A DNA stretch of 64,000 nt from Escallonia rubra (GCA_033065855.1 JAVXUO010000067.1:143998-207997), one strand, 5' to 3'; numbered from the stretch's first letter, positions 34,541 to 47,328 are shown. Notes: generated by a model not told the origin, from the letters alone. A program made the numbers and translations.

Positions 34541-35149
34541 ATGTTGGGGCGCATTGGAGACCGCTTACTTTGTAAAAGAAGCGACCGCAAAGAAGCGCCG
34601 TAGATCCTGCTCTTATCTCCGTCTTTGTGTTTCTGCGCAAATAAACTTGGCATCGTACATATCCCAGAGACGTTGAGTCACAGCTTTTCCATTTTGAGGC
34701 CAATTGCTTGAGCGGATGTTCTCAGAAGTGTCACTTTCTGACATGCCTGCCGGTGTCTGGTTCTTCAGTGCGCAATGGGATTACCATATGTTATTGGGTG
34801 ATGGCTGTAGATCACTTTGCTGCTTGATACAGATTATATGCAAACTTTTCAATGGTGGAAGAGCTCTTGCTAAACTGCACGTTCTATGTTCGACAAAAGG
34901 TTCGTGAGACTTTGAATTTCGTTCTTTGCGTGTTAACGTAACAATGTTCCTAATTGTATTTTGCTGGAGCATTTTTGTTGTAAATTTTAGCAAGAGCGAC
35001 AATATACCTTTAGCGGCGATTATTTGCATCGGGCAAGAAAAAGAAAAAGGAGTTTCTTGGCCTGTATTAGATTGTTAAGAACAAAAACTGTGAAAATCTT
35101 GTGCGTGTATTTTTAATGACTTTAGCAACGTAGCAAGAGAGCTAGAACG
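34541..35149. other. Unassigned stretch left of the copia element
   Basis: The longest frames (34704-34907 plus; 34781-35029 minus) are not recognisable. It lies between the tandem duplication and the 5'-truncated copia, so it may be host flank. Nothing further is supported. Confidence 0.4.
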
Positions 35150-35861
35150 TCAACATCTTTTGGTCCTGATTTTCTAACATATTTGTTAGAAAATGAGCCT
35201 CGTACTTACAGTGAAGCAATGTCGAGTCCCGAAGCTCCTCATTAGAAAGAGGCTATTAACAGTGAAATAGAATCCATCATGCAAAATCATACGTGGGAAT
35301 TGGTGGATCTTCCACCTGGAAATAAACCATTAGGGTGTAAATGGATTTTCAAGAGAAAGATAAAAGCCGATGGAACGATCGAAAAATATAAGGCCCGATT
35401 GGTTGTCAAGGGATATAGACAAAAGGAAGGCCTTGATTATTTCGATACATATTCACCAGTTACAAGAATAACATCCATTCGAATATTGATAGCTATTGCA
35501 GCTATTAATAATCTCGAGATACACCAAATGGATGTGAAAATAGCCTTCCTAAATGGAGATCTAAATGAAGAGATCAATATAGAGCAACCCGAGGGGTTTG
35601 TAGCTCCTGATCATAAAAGGAAGGTGTGCAAGCTTGTTAAATCACTTTATGGACTAAAACAGGCTCCGAAACAATGGCATGAAAAGTTTGATAAAGTCAT
35701 GATCGAAAATGGCTTTAGAATCAACGAATGTGATAAATGTGTCTACGTTAAAGGCACATAAAAAGGATATGTCATTATTTGTCTTCATGTGGATGACATG
35801 CTCATTATTGGGAGCAATAATGAATTCATTAAGGCTACAAAGAAAATGTTGACCAGTAAAT

Positions 35862-38800
35862 CACTACAAGAAAATGGGTTTTTAGTGACGGAATTTGGCT
35901 CTGTCACAAAAATTCTGTCACCCAACTAACCAATGATAAGCTGCAAAAACTAATGTAGGTTTAGCGACCACATAGTCCGTCGCTAGAAGTTTCAGCAACC
36001 AAATTTCTCATTTTGATTTAAAAAAATTATTTTGAGCTTTAGAGAAAATCCCTAATGTAATAATCTTAGGTTTTCTTTTCCTTTTCATTCCTTTCTCCCT
36101 CTCCCGCCACCCCCTTCTCCCGAGCTCTCACCGCCGCCCCCCTTCTTTTCTCCCCATCTTTCACCGCCGGCCGATTCCCCCCGGCATCCAAGTGACCATC
36201 ACGACCAACGCCGCGTCACCTGGGTTTCCCTTCGTGCCGTGGCTGCCTATTGCTGCTCCTGCCGCACCGCGCCTTTGCTGCTCCTGCCCGACAGCTCCGA
36301 TCCGTGGCTGCTTATCTCAATCTCACCGGAAATTTCATCGCCCATTGCTGCTCCTGCCGCGCCGTGCCTTTGATGCTCCTGCCACAGTGGGTTGCTCGTT
36401 TAATAATTCCAAAGTTAGCAGGTCAGTTCCTGACATAAATAATGGTGCTTTTCTTAGTTATAGAGTATAAATGTATTAAGCCTAGCTTAATGTTTGCATT
36501 CGTGTTTGTTTAAAGTGGATCTTTGAAAGTATCGGGTTTGCTAGTTACATATATGATGAATGTCTTACTCGATTTGTTGTTTACTATCCTTGAGCTTACA
36601 TATTGTTTGTTTATACATAAGGTATAGCAATCATAGTGCAGGGTTGTGTGAAAAGAGGTTATATGGAATTAGATGAGGGTAATTGGTGATAACTTCCCTT
36701 GAATTTTAGTAACTAACATGACAAACTTACCTAAGTTGTCGAAATCTGTTTTGTGATGACATTGATCTTGTGGAATTGGAACTCATTGAATTTACTATTT
36801 CTATAACTTTATGTGCTTGCCAAGTATTGGCATAATCTGTACTCAAATCACATCCGGACATAGAGAAATATGACTATAATTTATATGTCATTGCATACTT
36901 ATATGGTGGTTAATGATGGTTTAGTTTTGAATTGGTGTAATGGTGATCGTTGTGGGCTGGCAGTTTGTTGATGGAAATAATGCAAGTATAAACAGTAGAA
37001 CCTTAGTTGTTGTCATGCCATTAAACTATGGGTATTGTGAGCATGGACTTATGTTGTGGATATTATTACGAGTTATCATGTTGGTTGTAGGTTATTTCTA
37101 TACACATGTATTGCATTGTCCGCAGGATGCCTATAAGCCTAAGGTGGAAAGTGCTCAGGCAATGAACTCTAAGGATGATGTTAAGGAACTATGACTCTCC
37201 GTACCGGAGGTCCTGGACAAAGAGGGACGTGCAATTGGCCTTGGAACTCGCGGACCACTGCAACGGTCGAGGTTGAGCTACATGGGAGGATCATCTAGAC
37301 GTATCACTGCCACACAAAATTTGACGTAGGATATGCCTGATCACTGGGTTAATTTTACGCTACACCCTATACTTAGGGGTCAGTTGCACCCAGCACCTCA
37401 TGGTTCTAATTTTGGCACCCGGCACCAAAATTTTGAAAATCTTGGTTTTCAACACCAGATGACGGCTGTTGACCTGACGTCCGTTAGTTTTTCAGGGGCA
37501 AATGCGTCTTTTTGCCTGTTAATTCTTTTTCCATATGAACCGGTCAAAATCCCTAATTCCCATCTTCCCCAAACCCATCCCATGACCTTTAACATAACAC
37601 TCTTGATCCCATCGATCCCCAAATGGTCTTTCCCTCCAACAGCCCCATCTTCTCTCTCGCAAGCCGTTGCCATGGATTCTGACTTCGTGGTTATTGCTCA
37701 CTTTTGCTTGCTCATCTGCGACATCGTGGTGGCTCCCTCGGCAACATTGAAACCCAAAGTTGAAGGCTAGAGCTCTGGTGATGGTGGCAGCACATATTCG
37801 GACAGGAAAACAGAGGTTGTGTGGCATTCACCCGGACAAAATGATGGTGATGATGTTCAATAAGTTCTACCACCAGCGGTGTGTGAAGTGGTTGTGGTGC
37901 GACCGTTGTAGTCTCGTTGCAAACGTCGAGCAGTAGTGGTGGTGATGCGCCGACTGGCACTATTGCCAGTCGCGGTGGTGATGGCACCGATTGGCGCTAC
38001 GTTAATCGTCGTGGTTGTTCCAATCAAAAATACTTCTTAATTTGGTTGTTGGAATTACAGAAAAATTGGTATTGGGTTGTTCACCGGCGGTGGTGGGTCA
38101 ACTGGTGATTGTGGATCTGGCGGCACCACTCCTGTCTATACTCTTCTTTTTTATGGCACATCGGTGGTGAAACTCTACGGCAAACTTTCGATGAGAAATT
38201 CACAGGTAGTGGGTGAGAAATTTTCGGCTGAGGCAGCAATCATCCAAAGTCGGCGGTTGTGCGCGATTATATTGGACGGTGTGCCGGTCGGCGTTGGTGG
38301 CCGCGATTCAATTGGAAGGGTTGCCGTGGCTTTCGTGATTGAAGGTTGTGGGTGGTCGTGGGTGGTCATGGGTGGTCGGCGGCGATGGGGTTGGGAAGAT
38401 GATAGTCAACGAGAGAAAAATGGGTGAGGAAATGACGTGGAGGGCCTGATGCAAATTATTGGTGCCATTTGGAGCTGATGTGGAAGAAAGGTGGATATAA
38501 CCGGTAAAAAGACGATTTTGCCCTTAAAAAATTAACAGACGTCTGGTCAAAGACCATTTTGACCGTCAATTGGTGCTGGGTGCCAATTTTAGAACCATGG
38601 GGTGCTGGATGCAACTGACCCCAAAGTATAGGGTGTACCGTAAAATTAACCCCCTGATCACTAGAAGCCACAACTGCGTAGTTTGTTTGAAGAATTTATG
38701 TAAAAGCATAAGGAAGCAGAGGGACATCAAGCTGAGGTACATATTCATGTATGTGTGTGTATTTGTGCGTGGAGGGGATTTTGGGTGGGTTCTATCACGA

Positions 38801-39796
38801 TGGTAATGAAAATAATGAGCTTGCTTAAAGAATGACTTAAGTGTAGTCTAATTAGATTATGTGTGGGCATATAGGATCCATGATTCTTCACCATATCATT
38901 TATGATGTGAGTTTTTAGTAATTATTAGTTAAATTTATCTTTTATGTGATTATGCAGCCGTCCAGAAATACTAAGGATGATGATGGAAATGATGGTTTGG
39001 ATGCCAATGAGGAGTATGACCTTGATGAGGACGGAAATTGAGTGACCAACTAATCCCCTCTCTTTAATTTGATATGGTAAAAAATCAACATACTTTCATG
39101 TTCAAGGATGATCGTTACTTTATGATAGTTTAGGATCTATGTTGGACTTGGTATTTTGTGTGTTTGTGGATTTGTGAAGTTTGTGTTTATGGATTTTGTG
39201 GAGTTTATGTTTATGGAATTTGTGGAGCTTGCTATGGTAATGGCTATTGCGTTAATAGTTTTTGTGGAGATTGATGTGGTAATGGATTTTGTGTGCTTGA
39301 TGAGTTCATAGATTTGTTGTATAAAGGTTTGAGAAAAAATGGGATTTGAAAAAAAGAGGCAGAACTATACTTCTTTGATTTTCTAATTTTAGCAACGATT
39401 ATGATTTGTCGCTAAATGCATAAAACATTGATAAAATTTGCAAACCAAAAGTAGTGGCGAAATTTATTGTAAAAAGGAAGTACTGACGGAATAGTTACCT
39501 TTCATGTGACGGAATTTTCCGCCACCAATTATTTTATACAAAATAAAAAAAAACAAATAATGTTTTTCCAAATATAAAATACCTTTAGTGACGGAAATTT
39601 TCCGTCACTAAATGTCTCCATTCCGTCGCCTGTGCGCGTGACGCAATCGTTAATTTCCGTCACTAATTTTTTAGTGACGAGGTTTTACGCTACGGAATCG
39701 TGTGATGGAATTTTCCGTCACTAAAACTTTTTGTGACGGAAAACAGGCTTTTATTGACGGAAATTTCCGTCACTAAAAGCCTGTTTTCTTGTAGTG
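35862..39796. mobile_element. CACTA (En/Spm) transposon, non-autonomous, 3935 bp
   Basis: The termini are CACTACAAGAAAATGGG and CCTGTTTTCTTGTAGTG, with a 3-base target duplication AAT (35859-35861 and 39797-39799). Sub-terminal repeats of TTTAGTGACGGAA / TTCCGTCACTAAA occur at both ends, many at 39480-39780. The interior has coding-like remnants on the plus strand: LDKEGRAIGLGTRGPLQRSR at about 37215-37275, and an exon ending DANEEYDLDEDGN at 38960-39041 after a possible acceptor (TGATTATGCAG). These may come from an accessory transposon protein, but the frame is broken. A GC-rich start at 36070-36420 is unassigned. It carries a nested MULE. Confidence 0.93.
37346..38652. mobile_element. Small Mutator-like element nested in the CACTA element
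   Basis: Both ends begin GGGTTAATTTTACG, and inverted similarity continues for about 170 bases (TACACCCTATACTT, GGTCAGTTGCA, CCAGCACC). The 10-base target duplication CCTGATCACT is perfect (37336-37345 and 38653-38662), in the 9-11 base range of Mutator-like elements. The interior (about 37530-38460) is GGTGG-rich on one strand with no recognised gene. It may be captured DNA. Confidence 0.9.
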
Positions 39797-41283
39797 AATT
39801 GATATGAAAGATATGGGTGTAGCTGATGTTATACTTGGTATGAAAATTACCAAAACATCAAATGAACTAGTCTTGTCACAATCTCACTATATTGAGAAAG
39901 TGGCAGACAAATTTAAAAGTTATGATGATAGTCCGGTTAAGACACCACTAGATGTAAATTTACATCTAACAAAGAATATTGGTGAAGCAATATCTCAATT
40001 AGAGTATTCGCGCATAATTGGTAGCCTAATGTATATCATGAATTGCACGAGACCCGATATAGCATATGCTGTCAGTAAACCAAGCAGATATACTAGCAAT
40101 CCGGGGAAGAATCACTGGATAGCTATTGTAAGAGTTTTAAGGTACTTAAAATATACCTTAAACTTTTGGTCTGCATTATTCAAGATATCCAGATGTATTA
40201 GAAGGATACAGTGATGCCAACTGGATATCAGATTCTAATGAAACAAATTCCACAAGTGGATATATGTTTACATTAGGAGGAGCAGTTATATCTTGGAAAT
40301 CCTCTAAATAGACATGTATTGCCAAATCCACTATGGAATCTGAATTCATTGCTTTAGATAAAGCAGGAGAAGAAGCGGAGTGGCTTCGTAATTTCTTGGA
40401 GGATATTCCAAATTGGCCTAAACATGTGCCACCAATTTGCATACACTGTGATAGTCAATCTACAATTGGAAGAGCACAAAGTAGTATGTATAACGGCAAG
40501 TCTAGACACATACGTCGCAGACACAATACCGTTAAAGAATTACTTTCTAGTGGAATTATCTCTATTGACTACGTGTAGTCAAATGATAATATTGCGGATC
40601 CGTTGACGAAAGCTTTGACTAGAGAGAAAGTAAATACGTCATCGAGGGGAATGGGTCTTAAGCCTATGAACTAAAGAGTTGCCATGATGGAAACCCTACC
40701 TAGCTGACTGGAGATCCCAAGATCTAGGTTCAAAGGAAAAACCGAATTATGTAAATGCGACTCAGACAGACCACTGTGGGGGGGGGTGGGGTTAAAACCC
40801 TCATATCCATTCATACGATGAGAAGACAGTGGCACCTACAAAAAGGCTAGGTTAAGCTATGCTTTTAATGACTCTTATATCTTGGAAATCCAAGTGGGGG
40901 TGCAGTAGGAACCTCTTAATAAGAAGTCACCTATGTGAGTAAGAAGTGGGCCGCTTCTATGAGAACTCTAAGGCAGAATTCTCAAAGAGTACTCATGAAA
41001 ACCAGGAGTTGTTCAGGGCCAAAATGAACACAACAATGATAACCTCAAAACAATGTTTGAGCGATACTGTGTGAAGTTCTATTGTCTTGGTTTACACTAA
41101 AAGTTGAACAGTTCAAGACATCACGTTCACTGGTTAACCAGTAAATCCGATAGTTCTCACTAGAGAAGGTTCAAGGCCATCGGCTACCTATCCCGATGCA
41201 GTGTCGTTCTAAAGAACTCTTTCTTGTGTCAGTGTTTCCTTGTGTATAATGTCCAGTCAATTTTCTCTATTCGTGCGGGGGAT

Positions 41284-42095
41284 TGTTGGAATTGGGTTTT
41301 AAACCCATTGTGGTGAAGCAACTTTAACTGAATTTTGTAATGGGTTCCAAACCATATTTTGGTTAGGAACAAATTGATTCATGTTCATCTATTGGAATAG
41401 ATGATCATGGTATATTCACATGTTTAAAACAAATGGAAGATGAATGAGAAAATTGAAGTTGAAGTTGGTGGTTCAACTTGAAAGGAAGAGAGAATCCCAT
41501 ATCGAAGAATTAAAGCCAATGTTGTCTCCTTATAAGGCTTAGCCTTGACTTAATGGTTGGGCCCCTTGGGGGTACCCATGTTTCTTAAGGAGGGAGGACC
41601 TAGGTTGACCCAAGGTCCACCACACACGCGCGCGCAGCCCGCCCCGCCCCGTCCCGGTCCGGTCAGTGGCCGTGGCTTGGGCCCATCAGGCTTTATTCTT
41701 TTTGGGACAAAAACATTTTAAATAAATAAATTTCCTGTGAAGAGTTGCACCCCCAGTGAATACTCTGTGTATTTGAACCTCAAAATTTTCTTCTGTCAAA
41801 GATTCGGTGTTTGCCGGGTCAGGAAATTTGGTGTGCTCCTATTTTCAGATGTAGTCGTTGTATCTTGGGAGACTTTCGTCAAGAGGCCGTCAGCACCGTT
41901 GCGGGACAAATAAGTTTTAAGGACAGTGAATCAAATTCACGCCTCTGCCTTCCAGTTTGCTATTCTGTAATTTTGCTTTGAGTTAATACAAACAATTCTA
42001 TTTTACTGCTGTTTTTGGTATGTTAATATTTGCATGTTAATATATCTCTCAAATTGTTTTCTGCACAAGTACACACAAAACCTATTTTCCCAACA
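41284..42095 (+). repeat. copia 3' LTR, 812 bp
   Basis: It starts TGTTGGAATTGGG directly after the polypurine tract and ends TTTTCCCAACA, so the ends form the TGTTGG/CCAACA inverted repeat of copia LTRs. A GC-rich run (CGCGCGCAGCCCGCCC) lies at 41626-41665. No 5' LTR is in the window, so age by LTR divergence cannot be read. Confidence 0.9.
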
Positions 42096-42804
42096 GCTCG
42101 TACCTGATGTGCTCGGCTGCCTTTATTGCATGATTGAAATTCGTATCAGGGAAGTTTATCGGCATGGCAAATAGCCCGGCGGCGACGAGGCCGCCAAAAT
42201 GGTTTGCGAAACTCGCCACCTGATTGGGATCCTCCACGCTCATAAAAAGCCGGCATGTCATCTCGAACGTGAACTTCTTTCACAAGGGTGAAAGCCTTAC
42301 TTGCTTATTAGATGCACCACTCCAGTCTCTCTGCAAGTGTTGCATGGCCTGCGATCCATGATTGGCACGTACTTTTGAAGCGCTTCCGGCTTGCGGAATT
42401 CTTTCTGGGAGGATCCTTCTCAGCTTTCTCGTCCGTAAGGTAGCGTTGGTATCGCTGTTTATTGCAGTGGTTATCTTCTTGATGGTGGGTGGCTACCAGG
42501 AGGCCACAAGCTTGTTCTTGTTGGAGAACAAAAACTTGTTACCCGATGCTCCATTGCCGGATCCGGCAATGGAGGTTTTGAATACCTCCGGTGAGAATTT
42601 GTTCATCCTCTCTCTAACGAACTCATCGGGAGTGCCATTCCGGCCTCAGGTGACGAATTCAAGCGACTCTCCGATAAATGGCCAACCTGTATTGCCAGGA
42701 GGAGATCTCCGGTCACGAGGGGACTTTTTACGGAAGATGAAGACTGAAGAGAAAGATGCATAGAGTAGCCCAAAGAGCAGTAGACATGAGAGAGTGAGAT
42801 CCAT
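42096..42804 (-). pseudogene. Cytochrome P450 (CYP716-like) first-exon pseudogene, cut by the copia LTR
   Basis: ATG at 42804 opens a frame with a membrane anchor (MDLTLSCLLLFGLLYASFSS), a basic stretch, then the proline-rich hinge (SPPGNTGWPFIGESLEF). Next comes VT* where TGA replaces a Trp-like codon, then RNGTPDEFVRERMNKFSPEV, FKTSIAGSG, NKFLFSNKNKLVASW* (TAG), then LPEFRKPEALQKYVPIM only after a frame change near 42385. Finally FTFEMTCRLFMSVEDPNQVA and AGLFAMPINFPDTNF follow, ending HIRYE at the LTR border. At least two stops and one frameshift make it a pseudogene. P450s of this clan oxidise triterpenes or related isoprenoids; the haem-binding half is missing here. Confidence 0.87.
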
Positions 42805-43049
42805 ATGGTCAGGCAGAGCACATGATCGGGATAACCATGAAGAAGGAAGCTGTTTGTGCCTGTTGGGCAAAGCTGCAGGGTAATACTCATCTTCATACCT
42901 GCACATGCAAATTAAAGTACCGTGCAATTGTGGTAAAGTTCATAATGAAACACCTTTTTTGGGTGAAAGTCAATCTTTTATTCCAAACAAATGTTTTACG
43001 GCAGTAAACTATATCATTCACTCATTTTCTCTTTCCTCTGTAACCATTC
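42805..43049. other. Former 5' flank of the P450 gene
   Basis: Non-coding sequence between the P450 start and a LINE relic. Minus-strand frames that extend upstream of the P450 ATG have no supporting features. Confidence 0.4.
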
Positions 43050-43475
43050 TATATTATGTCTTCATTATTTGGAGCAGAGTTTCTTGTTTACAACTGTGTC
43101 CTTTAATCTGGTTCCAGCTTCTAGTGCACCATTGAATCCATTGTTTGATCATCATTACCAGTTTATCTTTGGATTTTTGTTGTTGCTCAAATATCCTCTT
43201 ATTCATCTCAAACCAAATCATGTATACTGTAACCGACATTCCCAGCTTCCTAACCCTTGCTTGGAAGCTTTTTCCTCTGAATTTCTTGGAGGCATAACAA
43301 AGGAATTGTTCCAAAGAGTTCTCTTGAGTCTTTACCAGCAATTTCCTCAATACTTATGTCCATACTTCTTTGGTATAATGAAACACCTTTAATACTTCTG
43401 TCCATACTTGTCAATTCCCTCAATACTTCCAAAGTTAAGTGTGATTTTCGAAAAAAAGAAAAAAACAAAGTCAAG
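43050..43475 (-). pseudogene. LINE (L1-type) ORF2 3'-end relic
   Basis: Minus strand: SFQARVRKLGMSVTVYMIWF, EMNKRIFEQQQKSKDKLVMM, IKQWIQW. This A-x-VY-x-IW-x-ERN-x-RIF pattern is typical of the region after reverse transcriptase (zf-RVT and downstream) in plant L1-type ORF2 and their host-genome relics. The 5' part is missing. An overlapping frame (43250-43474) contains SIEEIAGKDSRELFGTIPLL in a different phase, so a frameshift is present. Confidence 0.7.
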
Positions 43476-43808
43476 TGTGACCACGTGAATCAACTTGCTG
43501 TGTAGTTTATAGTTTCGCGTGTGCAGTTCAATGTTTGAAGTACATTGGAAGAAGACTCTTATTGGCCTATTTTACTCCAAAGTGATCCATACCCCTTGGA
43601 TTTGCTGAAGTTACTTCAAATGACTTGATGCCTAAACTGCTTATTGGTCGAGAATCTTCTCCAAAAAGGGCAGAATGGAAAAACTGTTCTGAAGGAAAGT
43701 TTCTTCTATTGGATGAAGTTATTTCAAATGACTTGAAGCTTTAACTGCTTTTTATCAGGACTAATTTTATTGTCAAAACAGACATATATATTTTGCAGAA
43801 GACAGTGT

Positions 43809-44053
43809 ACAGATTTAAAAGAAGGTAGTACCATCATCACAAAGGCTTTGCCGATAGGGCTTGCCTTTATCATTAATCTAATCTCCTAACATATAGTATC
43901 CATGCAAATCGCACCACAGATCTCACATATTACAGATTTAAAAGGAGGTAGTACCATCGTCACAAAGGCTTTGCCCATAGGGCTTGCCTTTATCATTAAT
44001 CTAATCTCCTAACATATAGTATGCACGCAAATCGTACCACATATATCACATAA
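43809..44053. repeat. Two tandem 123-base units
   Basis: ACAGATTTAAAAG-AGGTAGTACCATC...CACAAAGGCTTTGCC...CTAACATATAGTAT occurs at 43809-43931 and 43932-44053 with few changes. No function is suggested. Just upstream (43600-43760) a shorter phrase, GAAGTTA-TTCAAATGACTTGA, also occurs twice. Confidence 0.85.
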
Positions 44054-47000
44054 TAAAAAATTTGTTTTAGCCGGCTTATGTTGCTATTTATTATTGAAAG
44101 ATTTTGGCTGCAACCTTGATAGTAAGAATAACCTACAACCTCTTGTATGGTGATTATTACTTGTTGCTGAAATTGCTAGTGACATTTTTGTAGACATCTT
44201 TAATGACAGTCCTGAACAGTATTAGCGACCACTGTTTGTCGTTATATGAAAGTTGTATGCTCATCTAATAGCCAGCATTTTTCCATTAATTAAAACTGTG
44301 CATTTGATTACTTAACTGTGTTGAAAATAATTGCCAATAGTAGATGCTGGGTGACGCAAAGACGAGATCTGATTGATTCAAGGAGAATCGAAGTCACAAA
44401 GTTGTGTTTAGGATAATAAGGTTGCTTAAAGAGCTCATTAAGGCAAAGAAAGCCATTCGGTTATTAAGTCAATTGTATTCGTAATATTTATTTATACATA
44501 AGTGTTGGAAACATAAAGCTTGAAAAGAACTAATCTAGTGGGTAAATAGCTGGAACGAGGTGCACTGATTTAATTTAGTAATGATTAGCTGAACTTCATC
44601 AGCCTTGTATTTGACTAATCAAATTTGTGTGAAAGTTTACTCCCTTAAGTTGAATATTGAATTGTCAGATGCCATTGTTTGATAATTTTCAAGTCAATGT
44701 ATCCTTACAATGTTATGATAAAATCAATCCTAAACAATTTCCAAAATTTTAAAGTTAACCGAGTAAGTGCATTTTTTTTCTTTTGGAGTCAAGAATCTCA
44801 ATCCTAACTTGATGCATGGTTGTTAGAGAACCAAATCAGAACTGAATCGATCAAGGGACCCATTACGATTCCATCGGTGGGTTAACCAGTTTAACATTCC
44901 GTCGATGTTGGTTAAGTATGTGGGCTGAGTGACTCCTAATGTTACATAAACAAAAAGGAGCTTATTCAGGATACGTAGCTCGATAAATACGTTTTGAGAG
45001 CCTCAATGCTCGCCACCATCCCTTTGCGTACTTTGTTTAAAACATCCACAGCCTCGGCTCCTTGCAAGCATTAGAGAGTGAGTCTAGAGAGCCTTTACAA
45101 AACAGCTATCATATGGTATCATAGTATCTGATACTTTTTTGTTTGATGGACTGCACAATACATCGATTCCAAAAGTAAGACTCTATGAGTCAAGCATTGT
45201 GTATAGGACAGACACAAGACACCTTAGACATCAGTCGCCAGGCCTCGTCCAATACCACCACTCACGTCACCACCAATTATGCCCTGTCCAACACCACTCC
45301 CTTCCACCACCACCCCTCATGCCCACCATCAACCCAAACACACCCAAGACCACCAGATTCTTTCATCACTACCACTCAAGCCTAACACCGATCGAGCACT
45401 GTCCGACACCGCCACTCACTTTTGCCACCGCCATTCACGCCTACCACCAACTCACCTTTGTCCAACATCTCCACTCACTTCCACCATTAACCCAGCCCCG
45501 TCCACCACAACTCACGCCCATCTCGGCCAGATTTGGTTTGACTGTTGCAATGGCCTAAGTACATGTCATGGTTAGATTTGGTTCGAGGGGATCGTAAAAT
45601 CCATGGGCTGCTTGCTTATATTTTTACTAACTGTCAGGGTGTTGGGGTGATGATGTTTGTGGAGCACAAATTTGTAAGGGGTGAATTGGAAATTTTCTTT
45701 TCTCCATTACGATATTCTACAGATGCAGCACAATTAGTACCACAAGGACTATTTCTATAAAAAAAACAAAAAATAGAACCAGATGTGCCTTCTTTCAACT
45801 TGCTCAAACAATGAGGGGTCTGTTGCAAATTACCAAAAAAATAAAACAAACAATTGGGTGTCTAAAAGCTATTGGCCACTTGAATATTTAATTTTGTCAA
45901 AAATCTAAAAACATTACAAAAAAATGGCAATTGATTTACATTTTGTTTATTCTCTCTCACTATCTCTCTTCTCTTGTTACCAATGACCATTGAAACCTCG
46001 TCATGGTCAAGAGACCAATAACCAGCCATGAGCAGCTACCTTGCGCAGGGAAGAATAATCGTAAGACCACCACGGGCCTGAGACAACAATATAAATGTAC
46101 GAGCATAAATTATGAGTTATTCATTCTCGTGCCATGACCAGAATCCTAAGAAAATAAATCGTCCCAAGTTTGAGTCGAATTGGCTGCAAATCTTAGGGGT
46201 TCTAACCCTCATGAAATGTCGACTATCCCACCATGGACTTGAGATGTGACGCTGCCTTTTTGGCCTCAACCTTACCGGGGAACTCCCTGACTTGCCACTT
46301 AGAACCCTCCCGGGAACTCTGTGGTGCAGATTTGGTTGAAGGTTTTATCGACGAAGGTGAGGTCGGATTGGCATTTGTGGACGGTGAGAGATAGGAACCA
46401 GTTGCGAATTAAGGACCGAGGCTAAGGTTTGTCTATAACATAGAGTAGTAGATGCAGATGTGGTGGGAAATGAACGAGTCGAGAAGTTATTTTCAATCTT
46501 CAGGCTTTGTTGTTTATTGCGGAGGTGATCATTACAGGAGAGGCAAAATGGGCAAGTTTAGACTTTTGACTGATGGAGATGACGAATGAGGCATGCAAGT
46601 CGGTGATTGTGCTTTAACACGGTGGTGTAGTGGTGGCAAACATTTGTTGATTTCCATGAATTGTCTTATTATATTTTAATGATTGTCTAACTTGAATAAC
46701 TCTACAAAGAGTCACATTATTAGCACATGGTCACATAACCATGGAAATTCTCACGTCGGCTATACCTTACAAGGCTCCCAAACCCTTTTCCTAGTAGATT
46801 TTCTTAGTGTCTCGCGATGTTTGGGTCAGTGTAAAGCTAAATGCTTAGGTCTGTTGTAATACACCCCAGGCCCGTTGCTTAGTCCGATGTATATCCCCCC
46901 ATGCACGCTCCTACATTAGCACCTATACAATGAGTCCTTGACAACATGCTCACGTCGAGACCATGCTCTAATTTATAACATTACATACTAGTAGCTTAAT

Positions 47001-47328
47001 TTGAAACTTCGGAGTATTATTTGTCAAAACAAATAAACCATAAGTGGTTGAATGCTATTTAGCCTGCCCATAGTTTCAAAAGTCTGTTATGGACGTACCC
47101 AAGATTAGATGATAGTTGCCAATATAGCCTTCAAGACTGAATGCTATTTAGCCTGCCCATTTTTCTATTGCCAATATAGCCTTCAAGACTGAAGTAATCT
47201 ATGTTCATCTGGGTTGACTCGCTGCAGATCCCTAATCCCCAATTAATGTATATTTGGTGTATTTTTTTTTTCAACCGTATGGTTTCACCCATTTCAACGT
47301 GACTGTCATCAATTAACATCTTAGTTAT
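44054..47328. other. Unassigned intergenic stretch with a CCA/CAC-rich tract
   Basis: 45235-45530 is rich in CCACCA/CACTCA and open in three frames on plus (His-, Pro- and Thr-rich). It resembles the triplet tracts of the Tourist-like elements, but clear termini were not found. A 57-base phrase (CTGAATGCTATTTAGCCTGCCCAT...CCTTCAAGA) is repeated at 47048-47200. No gene is recognised. Confidence 0.5.

Larger units (their letters stand above)
35180..40669 (+). pseudogene. copia pol relic (reverse transcriptase and RNase H), two parts
   Basis: Part 1 (35180-35861) shows TWELVDLPPGNKPLGCKWIF, KARLVVKGYRQKEGLDY, the QMDVKIAFLNGDL motif with the first catalytic Asp, and ICLHVDDMLIIG with the YVDD-type catalytic box (here HVDD). 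In-frame stops lie at about 35246 (TAG) and 35759 (TAA). Part 2 (39800-40580) starts [16 protein letters not shown] and continues through [16 protein letters not shown] to RNase H (STMESEFIALDKAGEEAEWL, HCDSQSTI) with several breaks, ending near SGIISIDYV and IADPLTKAL. The CACTA element separates the parts exactly at an AAT target, so the frame was continuous before it inserted. Confidence 0.9.
35150..42095 (+). mobile_element. Ty1/copia retrotransposon, 5'-truncated, split by a CACTA element
   Basis: It begins within the reverse transcriptase leader region (SFGPDFLTYLLENEP at about 35155); gag, protease, integrase and the 5' LTR are absent. Reverse transcriptase continues to 35861, is interrupted by the CACTA insertion, resumes at 39800 and runs through RNase H to about 40580. 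A polypurine tract (GCGGGGGAT, 41273-41283) precedes a complete 3' LTR (41284-42095). The right flank is a P450 gene, so the element is inserted in that gene. Confidence 0.9.

Noticed and set aside
42362-42763. 133-codon plus-strand frame with a hydrophobic start
   Set aside because: It is antisense to the P450 pseudogene, whose minus-strand reading has clear family motifs.
45139-45575. His/Pro-rich 139-codon frame
   Set aside because: Open in three frames over a CCACCA-rich tract; no domain and no splice context.
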